DNA of 64,000 nucleotides from Maribacter_C sp947494565 (GTDB taxonomy: Bacteria > Bacteroidota > Bacteroidia > Flavobacteriales > Flavobacteriaceae), in assembly GCF_047345415.1 (NCBI RefSeq), contig NZ_JBLFEP010000003.1, positions 930,001 through 994,000 of the forward strand, written 5' to 3'. A program made the position numbers and the translations under genes. The notes under the pieces are model-generated. The model was given only the letters and a program-made list of their open reading frames with translations, was not told the DNA's origin and searched no databases. Below are positions 29,301 to 37,101 of this stretch, in pieces (position 1 is the first letter of the stretch; each line of letters starts with the position of its first letter).

Positions 29301-29566
29301 TTCTCGGCAAAGTAAAAGTCCCATGTACCATTTAGGGACTGATACAAGGTTGAGTTCTCCCAGCTTTCATTTTTCAAGGCATTTTCCTCGCTTCGATATC
29401 TGTAAAAAGAGGCAGTTGGTTCTTCCCTATTGATTTGAAAAATCTCAGGATTCTCCCATTCTGGATTCATCCATTTTTCCGCACTGTATATGGGTCGTTC
29501 GTGTTCCATATTACAGGACATTAAAAGTAGTGTAAGCAGTACAAGGAAAGTCGACTTCTGAAGCAT
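26321..29566 (-). CDS. GH2 beta-galactosidase-type lipoprotein
   Basis: A 1081-residue glycoside hydrolase 2 protein with lipobox ending at C18 (LLMSC), so it is exported and membrane anchored. Domain order: N-terminal sugar-binding jelly roll, Ig-like domain, TIM barrel, second Ig-like domain, and C-terminal small-chain supersandwich (Bgal_small_N), the layout of E. coli LacZ. The barrel has the acid/base motif SLGNEAGNG and the nucleophile motif IQCEYAHAMGNS. It should release terminal beta-galactose from oligosaccharides. It is transcribed against the SusCD block. A -7 box lies 22 bases before its ATG. Confidence 0.93.
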   Translation of the reverse strand: MLQKSTFLVLLTLLLMSCNMEHERPIYSAEKWMNPEWENPEIFQINREEPTASFYRYRSEENALKNESWENSTLYQSLNGTWDFYFAENPEERPADFYYEGFDTRGWDKIPVPSNWEIEGHGIPFYTNVIYMFPPNPPYIPHEMNNVGSYQREFDIAEDWDGKEIYVHFEGVSGAMYIWINEELVGYNEGSKTPAAFNITDQVNIGKNKISVQVLRWSDASYLEDQDFWRLSGIERDVYLYATNSTTIRDFRVTADLENDYTDGIFNLDVEVANADASKADLRVHMQLLDGRKEILNETKKLSVSNSEGVINFNHNIPKVKTWNAEKPQLYSLVLSLKDANGKTLEATSVKTGFRKVEIKNNQFLVNGKAVTIKGANLHDHDDKTGHVVSEELTLKDMKLMKQNNLNAIRASHYPKDPHFYRMCDTYGFYVVDEANIEIHGMGATNQGLDGDEEAIAVHPAYRPEWKAMHLDRTIRMFERDKNFTSIVTWSLGNEAGNGENFYATYDWLKSQDTTRPVQYEGAIAYENTDIHAPMYMRIPEMEAYAKNKPKRPLIQCEYAHAMGNSVGNLQDYWDVIEKYDVLQGGFIWDWVDQGLLAQTEEGEAYWAYGGDLGGADFQNDANFCLNGLVNPDRTAHPSLHEVKKVYQHIKFKGHDLSVGGITISNGYDFTNLEEFDFSWRLLEDGKEVASGVLPVLNVAPRTSRNVLLDLPELTDENKEYLLNVYAKLRSGTPLIPKDHLLAYEQFELTDYRPDVFSLEDSGAGLTITPSDDKVIISGTDFEVQFNTATGEMIGLDYGNGNMLLNGLKANFWRATNDNDFGYNMPKLLALWKEATDTQKFMGMTVSGADTEEVIDVLQLAENPFAENSGKLMVTSNFRLPSVEGNLAIRYEVNDKGEVRVTVNLTDLGDDVPILPRFGTNFIVKDEYQQVTWYGRGPYENYWDRKTATLVGNYTATVSELYYPYIRPQENGNRTDIRNLRFVNGAGSGIEIFGPELLNFSAHHQYNADFDPGTEKQQRHTFDIVKRDLVNINIDYRQMGVGGDNSWGNLPLEKYQIQPGNLSYSYVIRPVRSHVDPSPSL

Positions 29567-29588
29567 GGGGATTATTTTGAGATTTCTT

Positions 29589-29596
29589 CAAATATA
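29589..29596 (-). promoter_or_regulatory. -7 promoter box of the beta-galactosidase gene
   Basis: On the minus strand the box reads TATATTTG, an exact TAnnTTTG match, 22 bases before the ATG at 29566. No clear -33 TTG. Confidence 0.4.
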
Positions 29597-29602
29597 ACAT
29601 AA

Positions 29603-29636
29603 ACAAAAAAGCCCGCCATAGGGGCGGACTTTCATT
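29603..29636 (-). terminator. Terminator of the DUF2911 gene
   Basis: On the minus strand a GC-rich stem (CCGCC paired with GGCGG, with flanking AAAG/CTTT and one mismatch) is followed by a T run. It lies 24-57 bases after the DUF2911 stop and separates that gene from the beta-galactosidase gene on the same strand. Confidence 0.65.
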
Positions 29637-29659
29637 TTACGACATTATTGGTAATTCGA

Positions 29660-30511
29660 TTACATCGCTCCCCATTCTTTCAACGAATCGGTGTTCATTT
29701 TGACGTAATCATCATTGCCTGCCTCTTTTGAAGCTGCCAAGGACTTTTTGGCGGTTTCTATAGCCCCTTTTTTATCTCCTGCCTTTGCTTGAATCAATGA
29801 TTGCTGACGCAACTGCCAGAAAGCCGGTTTTTCGGTCATGGCCATTGCCTTGTTCATCCACTCCTTTGCCTTGTTGATATCCTTTCCTTCGCTTGAATAA
29901 TACACTGCAGCTGCATAATAATCGCCTGCAGAAGGTCCTCCCAAAGCTCTTTCGATATTCTTTTCTACCGCTGCATCCGTAGGTACTTCAAAAGGAACGG
30001 CCACATATACATTTTCCCATAGCAGTCCAAGATTCGCCGAATTGGATGTCAAATCATCTATGGTAATCGTAAAGGTTTCCACGGCCATTTCCATAGGCAT
30101 GGTAATTACAGGAGCATCGACTTTGGCAACCACTTTGCTTTCATCCCAATCCCTTGGTGTTCCACCACCTTGGGTATCGGTATAGAAGAAAACCTCCCAA
30201 GACTTTTCTCCAGGTTTCGTGAAAACAGAATACGTACCGGCCTTGACCTCTTTTCCGCCGATGTTTACATCATTACTAAAACCTACTAAGGTATAGCCAT
30301 TTGCACCGGTTCTCCAAAGTTTCCCATAAGGAACCAAATCGCCAAAAATAGTTCTTCCACGCATCGAAGGTCTTGAATAGTCAACGGTAACATCCGTCAG
30401 CCCTACCGTTTGCATCAATTTTGATGAAGGACTCGGAGCCGGTGTATTGATCTGTGCTTGTAGCGCTACTGAAGCAAATAGAGCCACTACTAAAAGTTTA
30501 ATTTTTTTCAT
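29660..30511 (-). CDS. DUF2911 domain protein, exported
   Basis: A 283-residue protein with a signal peptide (about 1-20, ending LQAQ). Residues about 25-185 match DUF2911, with PSPSSKLMQTVGLTDVTVDYSRPS and a KAGTYSVFTKPGE segment typical of the family (only partly quoted). The C-terminal 90 residues hold TPR-like helices. The family is abundant in Bacteroidetes, and its function is not established. A TAGTTTTG -7 box is visible on the minus strand at 30535-30542. The gene stands alone with a terminator behind it. Confidence 0.85.
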   Translation of the reverse strand: MKKIKLLVVALFASVALQAQINTPAPSPSSKLMQTVGLTDVTVDYSRPSMRGRTIFGDLVPYGKLWRTGANGYTLVGFSNDVNIGGKEVKAGTYSVFTKPGEKSWEVFFYTDTQGGGTPRDWDESKVVAKVDAPVITMPMEMAVETFTITIDDLTSNSANLGLLWENVYVAVPFEVPTDAAVEKNIERALGGPSAGDYYAAAVYYSSEGKDINKAKEWMNKAMAMTEKPAFWQLRQQSLIQAKAGDKKGAIETAKKSLAASKEAGNDDYVKMNTDSLKEWGAM

Positions 30512-30534
30512 TTCAAAAGTGTTTAATGTTTTAA

Positions 30535-30542
30535 CAAAACTA
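30535..30542 (-). promoter_or_regulatory. -7 promoter box of the DUF2911 gene
   Basis: Minus-strand TAGTTTTG fits TAnnTTTG, 23 bases before the ATG at 30511. No convincing -33 TTG. Confidence 0.35.
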
Positions 30543-30599
30543 GAGATAAACCCTTGCTTGATTCGTTAAGGAATTCTTAAAATAAAAAGTAGAAATCCA

Positions 30600-31778
30600 T
30601 TATTTGGCAAAGGCCTTCACCAGTACACCATTGTCAAGATAAAAGGCAAGGTAATACACTGAACTACTCAATGATGCTATGTCGATACGATTGTTTTCGA
30701 TCTCCGCTGCCCTAATATATTGCAGGCGTTTTCCACCAGAGTCAAACAGGCCTCTTCCGTATAACGCACGGTCGGTAATGAGTTCATATTCCAAGAAATC
30801 GGAATCAAGGGGACGATACAGTACTAAACTGTTTTCTTGGGGCTCTGGATTCAGGATCTCCTCCTCCTTTTCCTCTTCTTCCTCCTCCTCTTCTTCATTA
30901 CCATTTGGCGTATCGGTGGTCGTAAAGGAAAACAATTTGGAATCTAATGTAATGGCGGGGCTCGCATTCGTAAAAAACTCGGATGAGACAAAATAAGTGT
31001 CCACATCCACATAGGTAATACCCTCTATTTGTGCTAGCCCGCCGCCAAACGGGATCTTTGTCGGAGCAGTACCGAAAATAGACCCGATATTCGGAGCATC
31101 GACCCGAAGGGTGAAGGGCCCTAGTATGGACGAATATCCGATTAAAAAGAGAACATCGGAAATAGGGTTGTAGGTTGCTCCGGTTACCAAACCATTCGAG
31201 TCAAATTCCGCTAACCGTTCCGCAATATGTACTCCGGGCGTTTTGGGTATGGAGTAGGCCACTGTGCCGTTGCTTACCCACTGCTTGGTAAAGACAACTA
31301 GCCGATCATCAAGAACAATGAACGCCTCCGCATCCCAATCGCTGTTGCCGGTATTTGAAAAATCTACCTGGTCCGGATAGCGAAAATTTATGCGTTCGGC
31401 TTGCACAGTATTCGCTGCTTCGTACATTTCTTTAGTAATGCGATAGATGACGAGATTTTCTCGGGTACCTACGTTATTTCCAAAATCGCCTACATAAATA
31501 GCTTCATTGTCTTGAGCCAAATCTTCCCAATCGACATTTTCCGCATTGGTCAGTGTAATCGTTCTTGTGATCTCTAGGGTAAGGGTATCTATTTCAAATA
31601 GTTGCGGAGTATTTCCCGAATCATTATGCGTAATCAATCGCCCGTTGTGAAACAGTAGTCCGGAAGTCTCGGAAACGGTAGTAGGAAGATTTCCAAGCTC
31701 CTGTACATTCGCTTGAGCGGATAGCCCATTGGAGAATGACACCAAAAATAACAGCAGTATGATATGAAATCCTTTCAT
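30600..31778 (-). CDS. Secreted beta-propeller-like protein with poly-Glu linker and probable T9SS tail
   Basis: A 392-residue protein with a signal peptide (about 1-21, ending LSAQ). The main part (about 25-300) shows repeated strand patterns with NDSGNTPQLFEID and GDFGNNVGTRENLVIYRI, seen in secreted propeller-like proteins of Bacteroidetes. A linker of mostly glutamate (about 300-315) leads to a C-terminal part of about 80 residues ending in SVYYLAFYLDNGVLVKAFAK, the pattern of type A sorting signals of the type IX secretion system. It is thus probably delivered to the cell surface or medium. No catalytic motif is recognised. Confidence 0.72.
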   Translation of the reverse strand: MKGFHIILLLFLVSFSNGLSAQANVQELGNLPTTVSETSGLLFHNGRLITHNDSGNTPQLFEIDTLTLEITRTITLTNAENVDWEDLAQDNEAIYVGDFGNNVGTRENLVIYRITKEMYEAANTVQAERINFRYPDQVDFSNTGNSDWDAEAFIVLDDRLVVFTKQWVSNGTVAYSIPKTPGVHIAERLAEFDSNGLVTGATYNPISDVLFLIGYSSILGPFTLRVDAPNIGSIFGTAPTKIPFGGGLAQIEGITYVDVDTYFVSSEFFTNASPAITLDSKLFSFTTTDTPNGNEEEEEEEEEKEEEILNPEPQENSLVLYRPLDSDFLEYELITDRALYGRGLFDSGGKRLQYIRAAEIENNRIDIASLSSSVYYLAFYLDNGVLVKAFAK

Positions 31779-31931
31779 TGTAACGGAAAATTACAAAAAT
31801 GTAAGCTATTCGTTTGAATTATTGGATGAACGGTACCTTTCAATCTCCTCAGTTCAAATCAAAACCAGAAATGTACAGGTAAATTATAAATTGTTTAACC
31901 ACAAATGGTTTTTATTAAACAAAAATGCACT

Positions 31932-31939
31932 TATCTTTG
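31932..31939 (+). promoter_or_regulatory. -7 promoter box before the SRPBCC gene
   Basis: TATCTTTG matches TAnnTTTG exactly, 14 bases before the ATG at 31954. This supports that ATG rather than an upstream in-frame one at 31822, which would put the promoter inside the gene. Confidence 0.5.
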
Positions 31940-31953
31940 TTCAAATCGATACT

Positions 31954-32451
31954 ATGAAGTTATATCAACTGCATTCGAAGCAACGGCTTCCCATTTCACT
32001 AGAAGAGGCGTGGGATTTTCTTTCTAGCCCGGCCAATCTCAAACGTATTACTCCTGAACATATGGGTTTTCATATTCTTTCCGGTGCGGATCGACCTATG
32101 TTTCCTGGCCAAATCATTCAATACAAGGTATCGCCTTTCCCTGGGTATGCTACCAAATGGGTAACCGAAATCACTCACGTGAAGGAGGGAGAATATTTTG
32201 TGGACGAACAGCGTTTCGGACCCTACGCGCTCTGGCACCACAAACACTTTTTAAAAAGTGTAGACCAGGGAGTGGAAATGGAGGATATTATCGACTATAA
32301 AATTCCCTTTGGGATTCTGGGCCAATTGGCACATCCGATTCTGGTGAAAAAGCAGTTAAAACAAATATTTGCGTACCGCGAAAAGAAATTGATCGAACTT
32401 TTTGGGAAGGTCGAAGGGTCACGGAACTTTTTAGAATTAAAATCCATATAA
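31954..32451 (+). CDS. SRPBCC-family ligand-binding protein
   Basis: A 165-residue protein of the START/Bet v1-like (SRPBCC) superfamily: LPISLEEAWDFLSSPANLKRITPEHMGF at the N-terminus (first part quoted in short form here: EEAWDFLSSPANL) is the usual opening. The family has a deep hydrophobic cavity. It opens a three-gene run with an SDR and a photolyase (gaps of 5 and 0 bases), an arrangement repeated in marine flavobacteria. I chose the ATG at 31954 because of the promoter box and the domain start. The ligand is unknown; a role linked to light or carotenoid-type compounds is only a guess from context. Confidence 0.85.
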   Translation: MKLYQLHSKQRLPISLEEAWDFLSSPANLKRITPEHMGFHILSGADRPMFPGQIIQYKVSPFPGYATKWVTEITHVKEGEYFVDEQRFGPYALWHHKHFLKSVDQGVEMEDIIDYKIPFGILGQLAHPILVKKQLKQIFAYREKKLIELFGKVEGSRNFLELKSI

Positions 32452-32456
32452 ACAGC

Positions 32457-33146
32457 ATGAAAAATATACTCTTAATAGGAGGTTCGCATGGTATAGGGCG
32501 TTCCATTGCCAAGACGCTTAGTCAAGAATACCAGGTTACCGTAGCTTCAAGAACCAATGATGATCTGGAAGGGCTAAGTGTTACACACCTACCTTTCGAT
32601 GTATTGGCCGATGATTTAGAGCTGTCACAGCTCCCGGAGGAGATTCATGGCTTTGCCTACTGTCCGGGAAGTATCAACCTCAAACCTTTTAAAATGTTAA
32701 GTCTTGAAACCTTTCATGAAGATATGCAACTCAACTTCTTCAGCATGGTCAAAATAGTAAAGTTGATCATGCCCCGAATGGCCGAAGGGGCGAGCATGGT
32801 TTTCTTCAGCACGGTGGCCGTGGGGTCCGGTATGCCCTTTCACACCAGTGTGGCCGCAGCAAAAGGAGCCATTGAAGGTTTCGCCAAGGCGCTCGCTGCT
32901 GAATATGCCCCAAAAATCAGGATCAACACAATTGCTCCCTCATTGGTCGATACCCCTCTGGCAAAACGACTGTTGAGCAACGACCGTAAGCGTGAGATGA
33001 TGTCGGAACGCCATCCACTGAAACGTGTCGGTGAAGCTGGTGACATTGCAAATATCGCCGTATTTTTATTGAGCGATAAGAGCACATGGATGACCGGGCA
33101 GGTAGTAGGCGTAGATGGAGGAATCTCTACTCTAAATATCAATTAA
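32457..33146 (+). CDS. SDR-family oxidoreductase
   Basis: A 229-residue short-chain dehydrogenase/reductase with the cofactor turn GGSHGIGRS (about 8-16), the usual catalytic Ser and a Lys (MVFFSTVAVGS and AAAKGAIEGF). The usual catalytic Tyr of YxxxK is replaced in this copy: the segment reads HTSVAAAKGA, so the motif has Val or Ser at the Tyr position. This points to a changed or lost reductase activity. NAD(P) binding seems intact, and the C-terminal MTGQVVGVDGG motif is present. It lies between the SRPBCC and photolyase genes. Confidence 0.87.
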   Translation: MKNILLIGGSHGIGRSIAKTLSQEYQVTVASRTNDDLEGLSVTHLPFDVLADDLELSQLPEEIHGFAYCPGSINLKPFKMLSLETFHEDMQLNFFSMVKIVKLIMPRMAEGASMVFFSTVAVGSGMPFHTSVAAAKGAIEGFAKALAAEYAPKIRINTIAPSLVDTPLAKRLLSNDRKREMMSERHPLKRVGEAGDIANIAVFLLSDKSTWMTGQVVGVDGGISTLNIN

Positions 33147-34454
33147 ATGGCAAAAAAAGTTTCGGTTTTCTGGTTCCGTCGTGACCTGCGTTTGGAAGAT
33201 AATGTCGGATTTCGAAAGGCCCTTGAAGGGGAACATCCTGTACTACCGATCTTCATTTTCGATAAAGAGATTTTAGACGAACTGCCCAAAGACGATGCCA
33301 GGGTAAGTTTTATTTTTGAGACCCTTCAACAAATGCGTGGGTTACTTCAAGAAAAATACGGTGCCGACTTGGCCCTTTTTCACGGAACACCACAAGCGGT
33401 ATGGGAAAATCTTTTCGAAAATTATGAAATTCAGGAAGTGTATACCAATCACGATTACGAACCTTATGCCAAGCAACGCGATGAACAGATCGAAGCATTG
33501 CTGAACAAAAAGCGATGCCTGTTTCATACGTTTAAAGACCAAGTGATTTTTGAAAAAAGCGAGGTAGTTAAAGACGATGGTTCTCCGTATGTGGTCTATA
33601 CCCCTTATAAAAACAAATGGAAAGAACGCTTCAACGCATCACTACTCGAAGCGCATAAGACCGCTCCCCTATTTTCCAATCTGCTGGATGAAAAGGAGTT
33701 ACCCCAGGTGTCGTTGGAAGAAATGGGGTTTAAAAAATCGTCGATTACAGTTCCGGAATACAATGCGTCTCCCTCTTTAATCTCCAATTATGAGGATACC
33801 CGTAACTTTCCGGCAAAGGAAAATGGCACCTCCCGTTTGGGGCCCCATTTGCGGTTCGGCACCGTTTCGGTACGTCAGCTGATGAAAAAAGCGATTGCCG
33901 AAAAGAACGAAGTTTTCTGGAACGAGCTGATCTGGCGTGAATTTTTTATGCAGATTCTCTGGCATTTCCCTCACACCGCGCAGCGATCGTTTCGACCAAA
34001 ATACGACCGCATCGCATGGCGCAATAGCGAAACGGAATTCGAAAAATGGAAAAAAGGCGAAACCGGGTATGCCTTGGTCGATGCCGGAATGCGAGAGCTC
34101 AATGCCACAGGGTATATGCATAACCGTGTGCGCATGCTCGTAGCAAGTTTTCTATGCAAGCATCTGCTGATCGATTGGCGTTGGGGCGAAGCCTATTTTG
34201 CGAAAAAACTGCTGGACTACGACATGAGTGCCAATGTAGGTAATTGGCAATGGGCAGCCGGTAGCGGAGTGGATGCCGCCCCGTATTTCAGGATTTTCAA
34301 TCCCATGACCCAAGTAGATAAATTCGACAAACAAAGGGCGTATATCAACAAATGGGTTCCCGATTTACAGGAACTCACCTACCCACAAAAAATGGTAGAT
34401 CACAAAATGGCCCGAGAGCGCTGTCTAAAAATTTATAAGGAGGCGGTAGCCTAA
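33147..34454 (+). CDS. phr: Cryptochrome/deoxyribodipyrimidine photolyase
   Basis: A 435-residue photolyase-family protein starting directly after the SDR stop. The N-terminal alpha/beta domain begins VSVFWFRRDLRLEDN. The C-terminal helical FAD-binding domain has TSRLGPHLRFGTVSVRQ (part) and WRWGEAYFAKKLLDYDMSANVGNWQWAAGSG, the core of class I photolyases (quoted in part). These repair UV-made cyclobutane pyrimidine dimers with blue light, or, in some cryptochromes, sense light. Length and motifs favour a CPD class I-type enzyme over the DASH type. It closes the three-gene run. Confidence 0.92.
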   Translation: MAKKVSVFWFRRDLRLEDNVGFRKALEGEHPVLPIFIFDKEILDELPKDDARVSFIFETLQQMRGLLQEKYGADLALFHGTPQAVWENLFENYEIQEVYTNHDYEPYAKQRDEQIEALLNKKRCLFHTFKDQVIFEKSEVVKDDGSPYVVYTPYKNKWKERFNASLLEAHKTAPLFSNLLDEKELPQVSLEEMGFKKSSITVPEYNASPSLISNYEDTRNFPAKENGTSRLGPHLRFGTVSVRQLMKKAIAEKNEVFWNELIWREFFMQILWHFPHTAQRSFRPKYDRIAWRNSETEFEKWKKGETGYALVDAGMRELNATGYMHNRVRMLVASFLCKHLLIDWRWGEAYFAKKLLDYDMSANVGNWQWAAGSGVDAAPYFRIFNPMTQVDKFDKQRAYINKWVPDLQELTYPQKMVDHKMARERCLKIYKEAVA

Positions 34455-34494
34455 TCCCTTTTTAGTATATTTAGGATCGTCAGACGAGAATATC

Positions 34495-34914
34495 ATGGCA
34501 TCCGAGAACAAAACAAGACCTACTTCGACTTCCGTACAGGAATTTATCGATACAGTTACTAACGAGACCAGGCGTTCCGATAGCATGGTCTTATTGGGGC
34601 TTTATAAAAAGATAACAGGGCACCCCCCTATACTCTGGGGCAATTCACTGATTGGATTCGGAAGTTACCACTACAAATACGACTCGGGTCGTGAGGGTGA
34701 TATGCTCTTAGCTGGTTTTTCACCAAGGAAGCAAAATATTGCCCTTTACAATACCGGGCATGTGCGTTATCCTGAGCTTTTAGCAAAACTCGGGAAGTAC
34801 AAAACCGGGAAGTCATGTCTTTACATTACTCGATTATCGAATGTGGATATGGCCGTGCTGACCCAATTGATCGAATCGGGTTACAACCATATGAAATCGA
34901 AATACAATAGCTAA
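34495..34914 (+). CDS. DUF1801 domain protein
   Basis: A 139-residue cytosolic protein matching DUF1801 (YdhG-like fold): an N-terminal helix with VQEFIDTVTNETRRSD, then a beta core with LIGFGSYHYKYDSGREGD. The family is widespread and has no assigned reaction. The gene sits alone between the photolyase gene and an M20 hydrolase, 40 and 15 bases from them, and could be co-transcribed with either. Confidence 0.85.
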   Translation: MASENKTRPTSTSVQEFIDTVTNETRRSDSMVLLGLYKKITGHPPILWGNSLIGFGSYHYKYDSGREGDMLLAGFSPRKQNIALYNTGHVRYPELLAKLGKYKTGKSCLYITRLSNVDMAVLTQLIESGYNHMKSKYNS

Positions 34915-34929
34915 TTCAAATACACGACA

Positions 34930-36360
34930 ATGAAAAAATGTTTACTCCCAATAGTACTCCTTCTTGCCTTTTCGGTATCGGCGCAGAAAATGTCAAAAAA
35001 CAAAAAAGCGATTACGGCATCGGTCGAAAAGCACAAGGCCGAACTTATTAAGATAAGCGACGCCATTTGGGCGGCGGCCGAGACGGCTTTCGAAGAATCC
35101 GAATCTTCAAAAATACTAGCCGATTATGCTGAAAAGAATGGACTCACCGTCGAACGTGGAGTGGCCAATATACCGACCGCTTTTACGGCTACCTATGGCT
35201 CTGGAAAACCGGTCATTAGTATTTTAGGGGAGTTTGATGCCCTGCCCGGTATTTCGCAAAAGGCGTCACCGGTGAAAGAGCCCTATGAGGAGGGAGCTGC
35301 AGGACACGGATGTGGTCATAATATGTTCGGAACCTCAAGTTTGGCAGCGGCCATTGCGGTCAAAGAACTCATGGAGGCCGGAAAACTCAAGGGAACCATT
35401 AAATTCTTAGGTACCCCGGCGGAAGAAAAGTTTTTTGCCAAGGTATGGATGGTAGAAGCAGGACTTTGGGACGATGTGGATGTGAATCTAAGCTGGCATC
35501 CTTCAGCAGGTATCGAAGCGGATGTACAAACGGGATTATCCCTAATCGATTTCATTGTCGAATTTCACGGTCAAACGGCCCATGCCTCAGCAGATCCATG
35601 GAACGGACGCAGTGCTTCCGATGCCTTGGAACTATACACGTCAGGAATCAATTACTACCGTGAACATATTTTGCCAAGCTCACGGATACACTACCATATT
35701 CAAGACGGCGGTCAAGTGGTCAATGTGGTACCCGACTATGCCAAATTATGGGTGCGTGTACGAGACCCGAAACGTTCGAAAATGTTACCCACATATGAGC
35801 GGGTAAAGGCTATGGCCGAAGGTGCTGCTATCATGGCCAACGTAGATTACGAAATCTCTTTGGTATCGGGCATTTACGAAACTTTGGTCAATCGTTCAGG
35901 TGGCGAAATCATGCAAAACAACCTCGAACTCTTAGGGCCAATAAGCTATACAGAAGAAGAAACCGCTTTTGGTAAAGCCATTCAAAAGGCTACCGGAAAA
36001 CCAGAAGTTGGCATGGACAGCCAAATCTACCCGCTTAAAGAAACGGAAGAAAACCCTGGAGGGGGGTCTACCGATGTGGGCGATGTCAGCTGGAATGTAC
36101 CCAATATCAATCTCGGAGTTACGGTAGCACCCAAGGACACACCTTGGCACTCTTGGGCCGTAGTGGCCTGCGGGGGAATGTCCATAGGGCACAAGGGTAT
36201 GATCTATGCCTCGAAGGCCTTAGGAATGACCGCGGTAGACCTTTTCGAGAATCCTAAGATGGTCACTGAGGTAAAAGAGGAATTTAAGATGAGAAAAGGA
36301 GACGAGGTATACAAGCCCATGATCGACGGCCCACCACCAATTCCTGTTTCCAAAAACTAG
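34930..36360 (+). CDS. Secreted M20-family amidohydrolase
   Basis: A 476-residue protein with a signal peptide (about 1-18, ending SVSAQ) and the M20D/AbgA-type metal hydrolase domain: GEFDALPGIS, GHGCGHNMFG and GTPAEE are the zinc-site segments, and a dimerisation insert follows (HASADPWNGRSASDA). Relatives cleave N-acyl amino acids, p-aminobenzoyl-glutamate or indole-acetyl-amino acids. The signal peptide puts it in the periplasm or outside. The short gap of 5 bases to the next gene suggests one transcript with the GNAT and CDGSH genes. Confidence 0.9.
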   Translation: MKKCLLPIVLLLAFSVSAQKMSKNKKAITASVEKHKAELIKISDAIWAAAETAFEESESSKILADYAEKNGLTVERGVANIPTAFTATYGSGKPVISILGEFDALPGISQKASPVKEPYEEGAAGHGCGHNMFGTSSLAAAIAVKELMEAGKLKGTIKFLGTPAEEKFFAKVWMVEAGLWDDVDVNLSWHPSAGIEADVQTGLSLIDFIVEFHGQTAHASADPWNGRSASDALELYTSGINYYREHILPSSRIHYHIQDGGQVVNVVPDYAKLWVRVRDPKRSKMLPTYERVKAMAEGAAIMANVDYEISLVSGIYETLVNRSGGEIMQNNLELLGPISYTEEETAFGKAIQKATGKPEVGMDSQIYPLKETEENPGGGSTDVGDVSWNVPNINLGVTVAPKDTPWHSWAVVACGGMSIGHKGMIYASKALGMTAVDLFENPKMVTEVKEEFKMRKGDEVYKPMIDGPPPIPVSKN

Positions 36361-36365
36361 TTGAT

Positions 36366-36653
36366 ATGGACATTATCGATAATCAAGAGGCGAAGCAATA
36401 TGAAATGCATGTTGATGGCGAAATCGTGCGCATTGAGTATATTCGGGCACTGAACAAAATCTATTTGACCCATACAGAAGTTCCGCGATCATTGGAGGGA
36501 AGAGGCCTGGGGTCGCAAATCGTCAAAAGCGTACTAGAGGACATCGACGAAAAAGAATTGATCCTGATACCCATGTGTCCTTTTGTAGCGGGGTATATCA
36601 AAAAGCACCCTGAATGGAAAAAACTAGTCTTACGGGGCATTAACATTGCATAA
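36366..36653 (+). CDS. Small GNAT-family N-acetyltransferase-like protein
   Basis: A 95-residue protein of the short GCN5-related family (YidJ-like, also called NATD1-type): the acetyl-CoA loop is RSLEGRGLGSQIV and the C-terminus has CPFVAGYIKKHPEW. The substrate is unknown. It starts 5 bases after the hydrolase stop and ends 2 bases before the next gene, which is the usual pairing with a CDGSH protein in Bacteroidetes. Confidence 0.87.
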   Translation: MDIIDNQEAKQYEMHVDGEIVRIEYIRALNKIYLTHTEVPRSLEGRGLGSQIVKSVLEDIDEKELILIPMCPFVAGYIKKHPEWKKLVLRGINIA

Positions 36654-36655
36654 CT

Positions 36656-37084
36656 ATGGCAGAACGCGAAATCATCAAAAAATACAAGAACGGAGGTTTA
36701 AATGTGGTTTGGAAGCCAAAATTGTGTATTCATTCCGAAATTTGCGTGAAGACACTTCCCGAAGTGTATAATCCGAATGAAAAACCATGGATCAAGGCAG
36801 AGCAAGCGAGCATTGAGGACTTGAAAGCACAAATCGCCAAGTGCCCTTCCGCGGCGTTGACCTATGAAATCGATGGTGAGAACGAACAAGTCGATACCAC
36901 TACGGAGACCAAGGTTCAGGTGATGGCCAATGGTCCTTTATTGGTACATGGTGACCTAGAGGTCGCAGGCACGGATGGTTCCCTTGCTAAGAAAACCCGC
37001 ACCACGGCCTTTTGCCGGTGCGGCGCATCCCAAAACAAACCCTATTGTGACGGAACACACAATTCAGTGAATTTTGTCGGGTAA
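36656..37084 (+). CDS. Iron-sulfur protein with (4Fe-4S)-type and CDGSH domains
   Basis: A 142-residue protein. Residues about 10-70 match the divergent ferredoxin domain Fer4_19 (KLCIHSEICVKTLPEVYNP and KCPSAALTYEI), and residues about 100-140 are a CDGSH zinc-finger-type [2Fe-2S] domain with CRCGASQNKPYCDGTH, the three-Cys one-His ligand set of mitoNEET proteins. It probably acts in electron or iron-sulfur cluster transfer in the cytosol. It follows the GNAT gene by 2 bases. Confidence 0.9.
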   Translation: MAEREIIKKYKNGGLNVVWKPKLCIHSEICVKTLPEVYNPNEKPWIKAEQASIEDLKAQIAKCPSAALTYEIDGENEQVDTTTETKVQVMANGPLLVHGDLEVAGTDGSLAKKTRTTAFCRCGASQNKPYCDGTHNSVNFVG

Positions 37085-37101
37085 TTCAATTCGTTTGTTA
37101 C

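Noticed and set aside
30679..30996. Plus-strand ORF with a serine run
   Set aside because: It is the reverse of the glutamate-rich linker of the minus-strand propeller-like gene.
31822..31953. Longer N-terminus for the SRPBCC protein
   Set aside because: A perfect -7 promoter box lies inside this stretch, and the domain begins right after the ATG at 31954.
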